Shown here one piece after another: positions 53,062 to 61,229 of a stretch of DNA of 64,000 nucleotides. Position numbers and translations under genes: made by a program. Numbering within the stretch: the first letter of the stretch is position 1; each line of letters begins with the position of its first letter. The stretch is from the NCBI GenBank assembly GCA_963766365.1, contig CAVXZK010000009.1, positions 1 to 64,000 of the forward strand, in the 5' to 3' direction. The notes under the pieces are model-generated. The model had not been told where the DNA came from. It did no database searches and was given only the letters and a program-made list of their open reading frames with translations. The stretch is from JALORV01 sp963766365. Its GTDB lineage: Bacteria > Pseudomonadota > Gammaproteobacteria > Burkholderiales > Burkholderiaceae_F.

Positions 53062-53780
53062 TCGAGCGGCGCCGCCTGCTGTTGATGCGTCACGGTGCGG
53101 TCGACTATTTCGATACCGACGGGCGACCCTACCCGCCCGACGCCGTACCGCTGACCCCGGACGGCATCGAGCAGGCGCGCGCGATGGGTGCCGCCCTCGC
53201 GGCAGCGGGCGTGCGGATCGATCGCGCCATCACAAGCGGTCTGACGCGCACGCGCGAGACCGCGGCACATGTGCTCGAGGCCTCCGGCATGTCGCCACCC
53301 ATTGAGCACTGGTCCGATCTGCAGGAAATCCGGGCAGGCCACCTCCCGAGCATCCCGGACGCCGAGCTGCGTGCCGCGTTCATCGGTGCCTTCGAAGGCC
53401 CGGTGGCGCGCGAAACCCGCTTTCTCCACGGCGAAACCATTGGCGAACTGCTCGATCGCACACTGCCCGCGCTCCAGCGCCTGCTCGCCGCGGAAGACTG
53501 GGACATCGCCCTGATGGTCCTGCACGGCGGGGTCAACCGCGGCCTGCTGTCGTGGTTCCTGACCGGCCAGGCGGTATTTCTTGGTGGACTCGCCCAGGAC
53601 ACCGGTTGCCTGAATATCATCGACGTGGGCACCGGCCCGGCCACCAGTGTCGTGCGCGTGATCAACTTCTGCCCGATCGACACCCTTCAGACCACGACGC
53701 GCCTGTCGACGATGGAGCATCTGCTCCAGAAGTACCTGAAGCTGCGCGAACGGCGCAGCGACCTCGGAGATCCAGGATGA
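53058..53780 (+). CDS. histidine phosphatase family protein
   Basis: 240 aa phosphoglycerate-mutase fold. The catalytic RHG is at 11-13 in LLLMRHGAVDYF; the second His is in MVLHGGVNRGLLSW; also SGLTRTRETAAHVLEA. A phosphatase on a small metabolite or CoA-linked phosphate is likely; the substrate is unknown. ATGA overlaps on both sides join it tightly to the CoA-transferase and phosphotransferase genes. Confidence 0.88.
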   Translation: MIERRRLLLMRHGAVDYFDTDGRPYPPDAVPLTPDGIEQARAMGAALAAAGVRIDRAITSGLTRTRETAAHVLEASGMSPPIEHWSDLQEIRAGHLPSIPDAELRAAFIGAFEGPVARETRFLHGETIGELLDRTLPALQRLLAAEDWDIALMVLHGGVNRGLLSWFLTGQAVFLGGLAQDTGCLNIIDVGTGPATSVVRVINFCPIDTLQTTTRLSTMEHLLQKYLKLRERRSDLGDPG

Positions 53781-54820
53781 GCCAGCTCGGCGAAGTGACC
53801 GGACGCCATGCCTTCGATACGGAGCGCCTGCGGGAGCACCTCGAACGCCACCTGCCCGAGTTTCGCGGACCCCTGGAGGTGCAGCAGTTCCAGGGGGGGC
53901 AGTCGAATCCCACTTACCTGTTGACGACGTCGACCGCGAAGTACGTGCTGCGCAGCAAGCCGGGTCCGGTCGCGAAACTTCTGCCGTCGGCGCATGCGAT
54001 CGAACGGGAATTCCACGTCATGCGCGCCCTCGCCGCGCACGGCATACCGGTGCCATGGACACTGCTGCTCGTCACCGACGAGAGCATCATCGGCCGCGCG
54101 TTCTACGTGATGGAGCACGTCGACGGTCGCATCTTCTGGGACCAGTCGTTGCCTGGTGCATCGAGTGTCGAGCGGTCGGCCATCTATGACGAGATGAACC
54201 GCGTGATGGCGCGGCTGCACACGGTGGACATCGAGCGCGCGGGCCTATCGGACTACGGAAAGGCCGGAAACTACTTCGAGCGGCAGATCGCGCGCTGGAG
54301 CAAGCAGTACCGCGCTTCGGAAACCGAGACGGTGGAGGCGATGAACCGGCTGATCGACTGGCTGCCGGACCATATTCCGCCTGGCGACGAGACGACCGTC
54401 GTGCACGGCGATTACCGGATGGACAACCTGATCTTCCATCCGAGCGAGCCGCGCATCATCGCGATCCTCGACTGGGAACTGTCCACGCTCGGTCACCCGC
54501 TGGCGGACTTTTCCTATCACTGCATGAGCTGGCACATCCCGCCCGGCGCCTTCCGCGGCATTGCGGGGCTGGACCACGCGGCGCTCGGCATCCCGTCCGA
54601 GGCCGATTACATACGGCGTTATGCGGAGCGCACCGGCCGCGGCGCGATCGAACACTGGAATTTCTACCTTGCCTACAACCTGTTCCGCATAGCCGCGATC
54701 CTGCAAGGCGTGTACAAACGGGCCACCGAGGGGCTCGCTTCGTCCAACAACGCGACACAGGCGGGCCGCAACGCACAGGCGCTGGCCGAGATCGGCTGGC
54801 GTTACGCCGAACGCTCCTGA
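53777..54820 (+). CDS. APH-fold phosphotransferase (ACAD10-N-terminus-like)
   Basis: 347 aa kinase-like fold. FQGGQSNPTYLL replaces the glycine loop, KYVLRSKPPG-like region gives the ATP Lys (KYVLRSKPG), and the catalytic loop is VVHGDYRMDNLIFH with ILDWELSTLGHPLADF. It resembles the kinase half of mammalian ACAD10/11, which phosphorylates 4-hydroxyacyl-CoAs during catabolism of 4-hydroxy acids. Together with the adjacent phosphatase and CoA-transferase this suggests a hydroxyacyl-CoA module; no acyl-CoA dehydrogenase gene is adjacent. Confidence 0.85.
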   Translation: MSQLGEVTGRHAFDTERLREHLERHLPEFRGPLEVQQFQGGQSNPTYLLTTSTAKYVLRSKPGPVAKLLPSAHAIEREFHVMRALAAHGIPVPWTLLLVTDESIIGRAFYVMEHVDGRIFWDQSLPGASSVERSAIYDEMNRVMARLHTVDIERAGLSDYGKAGNYFERQIARWSKQYRASETETVEAMNRLIDWLPDHIPPGDETTVVHGDYRMDNLIFHPSEPRIIAILDWELSTLGHPLADFSYHCMSWHIPPGAFRGIAGLDHAALGIPSEADYIRRYAERTGRGAIEHWNFYLAYNLFRIAAILQGVYKRATEGLASSNNATQAGRNAQALAEIGWRYAERS

Positions 54821-54839
54821 CAACGAACATCTCTGCACC

Positions 54840-55856
54840 ATGGCTCTCCTCGACAGTCGCCTGACTCCCAGCGCGATCGTCCGGCACCTCGACCAGTACG
54901 TGGTCGGCCAGGAGGATGCGAAGCGCATCCTCGCTGTCGCCGTGTACGCGCACTACAAGAAGATCGCCCGGTCGCAGGCCGACGGCCTCGAGATCACGAA
55001 AAGCAACGTGCTGCTGGTCGGACCCACCGGGACCGGCAAGACGCTGGTCTGCGAGTCGCTGGCACGGCTGCTGAAAGTGCCGTTCGTCACGGCCGACGCG
55101 ACCTCGCTGGCGCAGTCGCGCTATGTGAACGACGAGATCGAGGCCATCCTCGAGCGGCTACACGACAAGGCCGAAGGCGATGTCTCGAGCACCCAGCAGG
55201 GCATCGTCTTCATCGACGAGATCGACAAGCTGCGCTCGGCAGCGGACGCAGCGCGCGGCCAGTCGGGCGAAAGCGTGCAGCACGCGCTGCTGAAGATCAT
55301 GGAGGGTGCGCCGGTCCGGCTGCGCAGCGGCCAGTATCTCGACACGACCAACGTGCTGTTCATCTGCGGTGGTGCCTTCGTCGGGCTCGACGTGATCATG
55401 TCGCAGAGCCATGGCTTCGGCTTCGTCGCGACCTCGGACGCTGACAACCAGCGCATCCTCACGCGTCTCAACGCACGCGTGAAGCCGACCGACCTGGTCG
55501 AATTCGGCCTGATTCCCGAGTTCACGGGGCGGCTTGCGATCGTCGCCCGCTTCCAGGACCTGACACGCGACATGCTGGTGCGCATCATGACGGAGCCCCG
55601 CAACTGCATCTACCGGCAGTTCCAGGCCATCCTCCAGGCCGAGGGCGTCGAACTCGTGGTGGCACCGCGCGCCTTCGAGGAGATCGCCGACCTCGCGATC
55701 GAGTACAAGTCCGGCGCGCGCAGCCTGCGCGGGCTGTTCGAGGAACTGATCACGCCAGTGCTGTACGCGATTCCGGACCATCCCGAAGTCAAGCGCGTCG
55801 AGCTGAATTCGCTGTTCGTCGAGCCGCGCTACTTCCGCGCTCCGCCCGCGCACTGA
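54840..55856 (+). CDS. ClpX-like AAA+ ATPase lacking the zinc-binding domain
   Basis: 338 aa. It aligns with the ClpX AAA+ module: AIVRHLDQYVVGQEDAKR, Walker A GPTGTGKT (61-68), Walker B IVFIDEIDK (122-130), LKIMEGAPVRL, LFICGGAFVGLD, FGLIPEFTGRL (arginine-finger region) and the sensor-2 stretch SGARSLRGLFEEL. It lacks the N-terminal C4 zinc domain of ClpX and is about 85 aa shorter. The pore-1 GYVG is replaced by SRYVN (93-97), and the IGF loop position reads GFGF (192-195). It is therefore a paralogue with altered substrate grip and possibly altered or absent ClpP docking. It lies 19 nt after the phosphotransferase gene. Confidence 0.85.
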   Translation: MALLDSRLTPSAIVRHLDQYVVGQEDAKRILAVAVYAHYKKIARSQADGLEITKSNVLLVGPTGTGKTLVCESLARLLKVPFVTADATSLAQSRYVNDEIEAILERLHDKAEGDVSSTQQGIVFIDEIDKLRSAADAARGQSGESVQHALLKIMEGAPVRLRSGQYLDTTNVLFICGGAFVGLDVIMSQSHGFGFVATSDADNQRILTRLNARVKPTDLVEFGLIPEFTGRLAIVARFQDLTRDMLVRIMTEPRNCIYRQFQAILQAEGVELVVAPRAFEEIADLAIEYKSGARSLRGLFEELITPVLYAIPDHPEVKRVELNSLFVEPRYFRAPPAH

Positions 55857-55875
55857 ACCGGCCCGCGGAGCCGCA

Positions 55876-57117
55876 TTGCCGTCGCTCGCTGCCGCGCGTC
55901 GCGTCGTCTTCGGACTGGCGCTCGCCAGCTTCGTGCTGTCGTTCTTCCATCGCACCGCGCCCGCCGCAATCGCCGGTGAACTGACCCGCGCCTTCGATAT
56001 CAGCAGCACGGTGCTGGGCACGCTCGCCGCGACGTACTTCTACGTCTACACCGTGCTGCAGATCCCGGTGGGCGTGCTGGCCGACACACTCGGCCCGCGC
56101 AAGATCCTGGCGGCCGGATCGGCGATCGCGGCGGCAGGTTCGCTGCTGTTTGCACTGGCACCGGTGTGGGAGATCGCCGCCATCGGTCGCACGCTGGTCG
56201 GCATCGGCGTATCGGTGGCGTTCATCTCGATCCTGAAGCTCTCGGCCGTCTGGTTCACGCCGCAGCGCTTTGCGACGCTCGCCGGCGTGACGATGTTCGC
56301 CGGCAATCTCGGCGCTGTTGTTGCCGGCGCGCCGCTCGCCTGGATCGTCACGCTGACGTCCTGGCGTACGGTGTTCGTGGCACTCGCAGTCCTGTCAGGC
56401 CTGCTGGCGTTGGCGACCTGGCTGCGCGTGCGGGACCGGCCCGAGGAACTGGGGTTTGCGCCAGTGAACGCCGCGGCGCCCGCCGTGGGCCGGGTGCCCT
56501 GGCTCATGGCGGTCATGCGCGTCCTCGCCAATCCGGCCACCTGGCCGCCATTCATCGTGAATCTCGGCGTCGGCGGCAGCTTCCTTGCCTTTGCGGGCCT
56601 CTGGGCGGTGCCCTATCTGCAGCAGGTGCACGGCATGTCGCGGGTCCTGGCCGCGCAGCATTCGAGCCTGCTGCTGCTCGGTGTCGCCTTCGGATCGATG
56701 GCGATCGGCCTGATCTCCGATCGACTTGGCAGCCGGCTTGGCGTCATGCGTACCGCGGTCGTGCTCTACACGATGTCGTGGTTGCCGTGGATACTGCACG
56801 TGCAGTGGCCCGTATGGGCATCCTTGGCGTGGTTCCTGCTGATGGGCCTTTTGATACCGGGCTTCACGCTGTCGTGGACCATCGCGAAGGAAGCCAACCC
56901 GCCGCAGTACTCCGGCATCGCCACCTCGGTCGTGAACACCGGCATCTTTCTCGGCGCCGGCATCCTGCAGCCCCTGGTGGGATGGGTGCTCGATCTCGGC
57001 AAGGCGAGCGGCGACACCGCAGCCGCCTGGGATCGTTCACTTTTCGTTCTGTCGGGGGCGGCGCTGCTCGCGCTGCTCGCGACTCTGGTGCCGGCACGCC
57101 CGGCCGGTCACCGCTGA
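55876..57117 (+). CDS. MFS transporter
   Basis: 413 aa with about 12 hydrophobic segments. The loop 2-3 motif GVLADTLGPRKIL is the major-facilitator A-motif and is partly repeated as GLISDRLGSRLGV after segment 8. The substrate is unknown; the family resembles nitrate/sugar-phosphate-like or organic-anion MFS proteins. The start is TTG 55876 with GGAG 5 nt upstream, 19 nt after the ClpX-like gene, so it probably belongs to the same transcript. Converges with the glycosyltransferase gene. Confidence 0.85.
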   Translation: MPSLAAARRVVFGLALASFVLSFFHRTAPAAIAGELTRAFDISSTVLGTLAATYFYVYTVLQIPVGVLADTLGPRKILAAGSAIAAAGSLLFALAPVWEIAAIGRTLVGIGVSVAFISILKLSAVWFTPQRFATLAGVTMFAGNLGAVVAGAPLAWIVTLTSWRTVFVALAVLSGLLALATWLRVRDRPEELGFAPVNAAAPAVGRVPWLMAVMRVLANPATWPPFIVNLGVGGSFLAFAGLWAVPYLQQVHGMSRVLAAQHSSLLLLGVAFGSMAIGLISDRLGSRLGVMRTAVVLYTMSWLPWILHVQWPVWASLAWFLLMGLLIPGFTLSWTIAKEANPPQYSGIATSVVNTGIFLGAGILQPLVGWVLDLGKASGDTAAAWDRSLFVLSGAALLALLATLVPARPAGHR

Positions 57118-57142
57118 GGCCGCGAGCCTCGTTGAGCGGGGC

Positions 57143-58540
57143 CTAGGTCTTGGTGGATCGGGACCGCACCAGGCCAGCCAGATAGCCGGCAACGCGCGCC
57201 GGCTGCAGCAGCAGGCTGTAGCCGAACATGTAGACCAGCAGGCCCCCGACATTGCGGCGGATTCTGAGACCGTGGTCATGGAACATCGAGCGCATCACGA
57301 AGAAGATCGCCAGATTCAGCAGCAGTACCGCAGGCAGCAGCGTCAGCACCATCGGACCCATCAGCAGGTGGCTGCTGTAGATCACCGAGAGAATGACGCC
57401 GGGGACGAAACCCAGCGTGAATGCCAGGTCGGTCCACGGAAACAGCAGGTGCCAGATGACGAACAGCATCGACCGGCGCTGCTTGAGCAGAGGGGCCGGA
57501 AGCTCGCGCAGCGCGCGCAGCGTCACGCGGGCATGGCGCATGCGCTGCCGGGCGAACGACTTCACGTCGGCCGGCACGATGACGAAGCAGCAGGCATCTT
57601 CCGCGAAGCCCACACGCCAGCCGCGCTGCAGCAGGTCCCACGTAAGCAGCACGTCTTCCGCCACGTCGGCGCGCCAGCCGCCCACTTCCTTCAGCGCCTC
57701 GCGATCGTAGATCGTGAATGCCGCTTCGGCGACGACGGTGCCCTGGTACAGCGACTGCATCCGCTTCATCGCGGCCAGGCCATGGAAGTAGTCCCATTCC
57801 TGGGCACGCGTCAGCCAGTTCTGGCGCGAGTTCCGCACCAGCACGCAACCAGAGATGGCACGCACGTCACTTTCGGCGGCGACGTAGCGCTCGACCATGC
57901 TCCACAGGGCATCGCCGAACAGGATGGCATCGGCGTCCAGCGTCACGATGAGGTCATGCTGCGCTGATTCGAGCGCCCGGTTCAGCGCAGCGGCCTTGCC
58001 GCGGTTACGGCTCTGGCGCAGCACCTTGATCCAGCGGTAGCCCATGTCGCGCACGATCTGCGCGGTGCGATCGCTCGACGCGTCGTCGATGAGGATCACC
58101 TCGAACGGGCCGGGATACTCCTGCCGGCGGATGCTTTCGATCGTCTGCGCAATCGACTGCGCCTGATCCCGCACGTACATCAGCACCGACAGCGCAGGGT
58201 AGCGCGCCAGGGCTCGGCGCGGGGGGCGGCGGTCCAGCAGGAGGCTGGCCACGACGAACATGTTCATTGCGCTGGGCACCAGCGCCAGACCACCGATGAA
58301 GAAGATCGCGGCGATCAGCCCCACCGCATCGGCCAGTGCGTTGAACCAGAATGACGACGCCCACACAGTGAAGGCAAACCACAGCACGGTCACGGTGCTC
58401 ACGATGATCAGCTGCCGCCGCTGCGACGGCTCGGCGTTGCGCAGTCGCGGCAGATTGATCAGCGGCGCGCGCGTGCTGACGGCGGGGACATCAGCCTCCG
58501 GCGAGGAGGCCTTTGACGTCTTGCGAGCAGGACTGTTCAT
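57143..58540 (-). CDS. GT2 family membrane glycosyltransferase
   Basis: 465 aa. Two N-terminal membrane helices (about 48-95), a GT-A catalytic domain with IDDASSDRT, TLDADAI (DxD), the acceptor Asp in VAEDVLLTWDLL and the QxxRW-like QRMRHAR, then three to four C-terminal helices. This is the processive PgaC/NodC/BcsA-like layout, so it probably makes and exports a beta-linked polysaccharide such as PNAG-like glucan; no partner export genes are nearby. ATG 58540 is chosen; an ATG 17 codons upstream is the alternative and neither has a strong ribosome-binding site. Confidence 0.85.
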   Translation of the reverse strand: MNSPARKTSKASSPEADVPAVSTRAPLINLPRLRNAEPSQRRQLIIVSTVTVLWFAFTVWASSFWFNALADAVGLIAAIFFIGGLALVPSAMNMFVVASLLLDRRPPRRALARYPALSVLMYVRDQAQSIAQTIESIRRQEYPGPFEVILIDDASSDRTAQIVRDMGYRWIKVLRQSRNRGKAAALNRALESAQHDLIVTLDADAILFGDALWSMVERYVAAESDVRAISGCVLVRNSRQNWLTRAQEWDYFHGLAAMKRMQSLYQGTVVAEAAFTIYDREALKEVGGWRADVAEDVLLTWDLLQRGWRVGFAEDACCFVIVPADVKSFARQRMRHARVTLRALRELPAPLLKQRRSMLFVIWHLLFPWTDLAFTLGFVPGVILSVIYSSHLLMGPMVLTLLPAVLLLNLAIFFVMRSMFHDHGLRIRRNVGGLLVYMFGYSLLLQPARVAGYLAGLVRSRSTKT

Positions 58541-58661
58541 CCCGGGTTTCTTCCGGTGCCGTGCATTTGCGCACGGAACGAAAAGCGGCACGGAACGCGA
58601 CGACTCCTGCGCGATGGGCTGCAGGTTTCCGCACTCTTACTCGCCACTTGTGACTGGCTGG

Positions 58662-59237
58662 TCATCGAGGCTTCGCCCGTTCGGCCGTCTGGCGGACTTC
58701 AAACTCCCGCTTGGCCTTGATGTACTCGTTGACGCACTCCACGGTCGCGCTGGCGGCTGCATCCCGACAGGTTGCCGACGGCTTGTAGAATCGCTTCCAG
58801 GCCTCCTCGGCATCTACCGCGGCACTGTGCGCCTCGTCAGCGGCAGCGCGCCGGCTCGCCAGTTCCTCTCGTTCTGCCCGCGCCTTGGCCTCGGTCGCGC
58901 CGTCCGCGAGCATCTCGCGACGGGCCTTTTCTGCCGCCGCCTTCTCGATCTCCAACCGCTCAAGTTCCGCGGCCGCCTTTGCCTTGCGCTCGGCCGCGGC
59001 CTTGCGGGCCGCAGCTTCCTCGGCGGCCGCCTTTCGGGCCGCCGTCTGCTGGGCGAGCTGCGACGCCGACACGGAGGCGGCCTGGCTGGGCGAACTGAAC
59101 GCGAAGGCCTGTCCTGCCTCGAGCCAGTGGAGAATTGCGCCGGCAGTGATCAGGACGGCCCCACAGCCGATGCACATCAGGGGACTAATGCGTTGCAGCG
59201 GATTGAATGCCCGGGCAGAGCCCTCTTTTGCGACCAT
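58662..59237 (-). CDS. Ala/Lys-rich coiled-coil membrane protein of unknown function
   Basis: 191 aa. A single N-terminal hydrophobic segment (LMCIGCGAVLITAGAILHWL, about 20-39) is followed by a long Ala-Lys-Glu-Arg-rich helix (about 60-145) resembling the TolA/TonB periplasmic linker, and a C-terminal part with two cysteines (ATCRDAAASATVECVNEYIK) that could form a disulfide. I do not recognise a family. Topology suggests an inner-membrane protein with a periplasmic rod. The frame is open to 59417, but the first 60 residues are atypical; ATG 59237 is preferred, without strong start evidence. Confidence 0.6.
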   Translation of the reverse strand: MVAKEGSARAFNPLQRISPLMCIGCGAVLITAGAILHWLEAGQAFAFSSPSQAASVSASQLAQQTAARKAAAEEAAARKAAAERKAKAAAELERLEIEKAAAEKARREMLADGATEAKARAEREELASRRAAADEAHSAAVDAEEAWKRFYKPSATCRDAAASATVECVNEYIKAKREFEVRQTAERAKPR

Positions 59238-59568
59238 CTTCAACGAACCGGAGAGGCGGGTGGTACGGCCATTAACGGCAGATAGCCGCTCAATTGCAGC
59301 GGCGGAACCGCCCAATTGATGCTCATCCGCACACGAATTCGGAATTGACCGGCGTAGCGTCCGCAACTTCGCGGAACGGAGTCCCCTCCAGCCCTGCACA
59401 CCGGCCTGGTGGGACACCGGCGCTTGCCGGCCGATTGCGCACCTTGATGGCTGCGGCTAGATTGGAGCCAAGATCGAGCAATCGGACCAGACTGCACGGA
59501 GCAGCGTGCGGTCCGGTGGTTGGTGTCCCCGCGGTTTCACGTGTTTCAACCGATACAGAGAAAGACAC
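59238..59568. other. intergenic region between divergent small genes
   Basis: About 330 bp with no convincing gene. The minus-strand frame of the coiled-coil protein stays open to 59417, so part of it could be coding if an earlier start is used. No clear promoter pair was found, although it must hold the promoters of both flanking genes. Confidence 0.4.
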
Positions 59569-59688
59569 ATGGCAAAAGGTCAGCTGCGAAGCAACAAGGA
59601 AAAGAAGAAGCCCAAGCAATCCAAGAAACAGACTGGGCCCGCCGTTCCATTTGGTTCGGCCAAGAGCAAGACTCCCCCCGCGAAGTAA
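59569..59688 (+). CDS. 39-aa Lys-rich basic protein
   Basis: A very basic protein beginning MAKGQLRSNKEKKKPKQ and ending in a Pro/Lys-rich tail; about 12 of 39 residues are Lys. Similar-looking tiny proteins (Met-x-Lys-Gly-Gln-x-Arg-Ser-Asn...) are often annotated as hypothetical in proteobacteria. A purine-rich AGAGAAAG lies 5 nt before the ATG. Nucleic-acid or ribosome binding is plausible from charge alone. The frame extends upstream to 59506, but the extra residues do not fit this pattern. Confidence 0.6.
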   Translation: MAKGQLRSNKEKKKPKQSKKQTGPAVPFGSAKSKTPPAK

Positions 59689-59877
59689 GAGAAGCGGTCC
59701 GGGCGAGGCTGGCGGACCTGCAGCACGTCACTTCGAGCCGCGTTCGCGCGCGGCAACCACCGCTGCGCCCGGAGTCATACCAAGATCGCGTGCACGCGGC
59801 TTGCTGCTCCGTGCACCCGTCGCCGCACAAGCACGAGTAACCTCGGCCGCCCATCCACGCACGAACAGAGGGGTCCC

Positions 59878-60393
59878 ATGCATCCCATTGCCCGCACTTT
59901 CGCTACGGCCATCGTCATCGCTGGTTTCGCCATGACTCCAGTGCATGCGCAGTCGAACGCGCCGGTCGTCCTTTCCGCCAATGACAAGGCCATCCAGTGG
60001 GGCCCCTGCCCTGCGTTCCTGCCCGCGGGTTGCCAGATCGGCGTTCTTCATGGGGACCCGGCCAAACCGAACGTCGACATTTTCTTCAAGGTGCCGGGCA
60101 AGTCGAAGATCGCCGCCCACAAGCACACCTCGGCCGAGCGCATGGTGCTGGTTCAGGGCGAGATGCAGGTGACCTACGAAGGCCATAGGCCGATAACGCT
60201 GAAGCGCGGCGCCTATGCCTACGGCCCGGCCGAACTGGTGCACGAAGCCGCGTGCCTGAGCGCTGATCCGTGCGTGCTGTTCATCGCGTTCGAACAGCCG
60301 CTCGACGCCATTCCGATGAAGATGGCTGCGGCCAAGGCGGCCGAGGCGAAGGCGGCGTCAGCCGAACCCAAGGCGAAACGCGGCGGCTGCTAG
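59878..60393 (+). CDS. secreted cupin-domain protein
   Basis: 171 aa. Signal peptide (about 1-24, ending PVHA) and one cupin barrel: AAHKHTSAERMVLVQGEMQVTYEG (motif 1, metal His/Glu) and a second motif around AYAYGPAELVHEAACLSADPCVLFI. The C-terminus is an Ala/Lys-rich tail ending RGGC. A periplasmic metal-binding or isomerase-type protein; the substrate is unknown. Preceded by AGAGGGG near the ATG and by a 190-bp stretch with no gene. Confidence 0.8.
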   Translation: MHPIARTFATAIVIAGFAMTPVHAQSNAPVVLSANDKAIQWGPCPAFLPAGCQIGVLHGDPAKPNVDIFFKVPGKSKIAAHKHTSAERMVLVQGEMQVTYEGHRPITLKRGAYAYGPAELVHEAACLSADPCVLFIAFEQPLDAIPMKMAAAKAAEAKAASAEPKAKRGGC

Positions 60394-60447
60394 GTCGAGA
60401 CACTTGCGACGTGCCTCCCGGCGAGGTCGCTCGCGCCGGACACGGAC

Positions 60448-61227
60448 TCAACGCTCGCTGGACGGTCGTGCAGCCGCTCGCGCGAGAAGCGGCTGGATCA
60501 GGTCCATTGGCAGGGGAAAGATGACGGTTGACGCGCGGTCGCCGGCCACTTGCGTCATCGTCTGCAGGTATCGCAGCTGCATCGCTTCCGGTTGCTGAGC
60601 AAGCATTTGAGCGGCCTCAAGCAGCGCGACCGCCGCCTGCTTCTCGCCCTCGGCGTGGATCACCTTGGCGCGCCGCTCGCGCTCCGCTTCGGCCTGGCGC
60701 GCGATTGCCCGCACCATCGTTTCGTTCAGGTCCACCTGCTTGATCTCGACGTTGGTGACCTTGATGCCCCACGCATCGGTCTGCGCGTCGAGGATGCGCT
60801 GGATGTCGAGATTCAGCCGCTCGCGCTCGGCCAGCATCTCGTCCAGCTGATGCTTGCCGAGCACGACGCGCAGCGTGGTCTGCGCGAGCTGGCTCGTTGC
60901 GATCAGGAACTTCTCCACCTGGATGATGGCCTTCTGCGGATCCACTACGCGAAAGAACACGACGGCATTGACCTTGACCGAAACGTTGTCGCGCGAGATC
61001 ACGTCCTGCGCCGGCACGTCCATCGTCACCACGCGCAGGTCGACTCGCACCATCTGCTGAATGCCGGGAATGATGATGACCAGGCCCGGCCCCTTGACCT
61101 TCCAGAAGCGGCCGAGCTGGAACACCACGCCCCGCTCGTATTCGCGCAGTATGCGCAGCGCGGAAAAGAGAAAGAACAGGATCAGCGCCACCACGGCGCC
61201 GTAACCGATCGGCAGGTCGAACAACAT
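60448..61227 (-). CDS. SPFH/Band 7 slipin family protein
   Basis: 259 aa. N-terminal membrane segment (about 5-24), SPFH domain (LREYERGVVFQLGRFWKVKGPGLVIIIPGIQQM), TLRVVLGKHQLDEMLAERERLN, and a short Ala/Glu-rich coiled coil. Typical slipin (p-stomatin-like). It starts 2 nt after the stop of the ClpP-like NfeD gene, the conserved protease-stomatin pair; in archaeal homologues the protease cleaves the stomatin C-terminus. Confidence 0.93.
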   Translation of the reverse strand: MLFDLPIGYGAVVALILFFLFSALRILREYERGVVFQLGRFWKVKGPGLVIIIPGIQQMVRVDLRVVTMDVPAQDVISRDNVSVKVNAVVFFRVVDPQKAIIQVEKFLIATSQLAQTTLRVVLGKHQLDEMLAERERLNLDIQRILDAQTDAWGIKVTNVEIKQVDLNETMVRAIARQAEAERERRAKVIHAEGEKQAAVALLEAAQMLAQQPEAMQLRYLQTMTQVAGDRASTVIFPLPMDLIQPLLARAAARPSSER

Positions 61228-61229
61228 GG

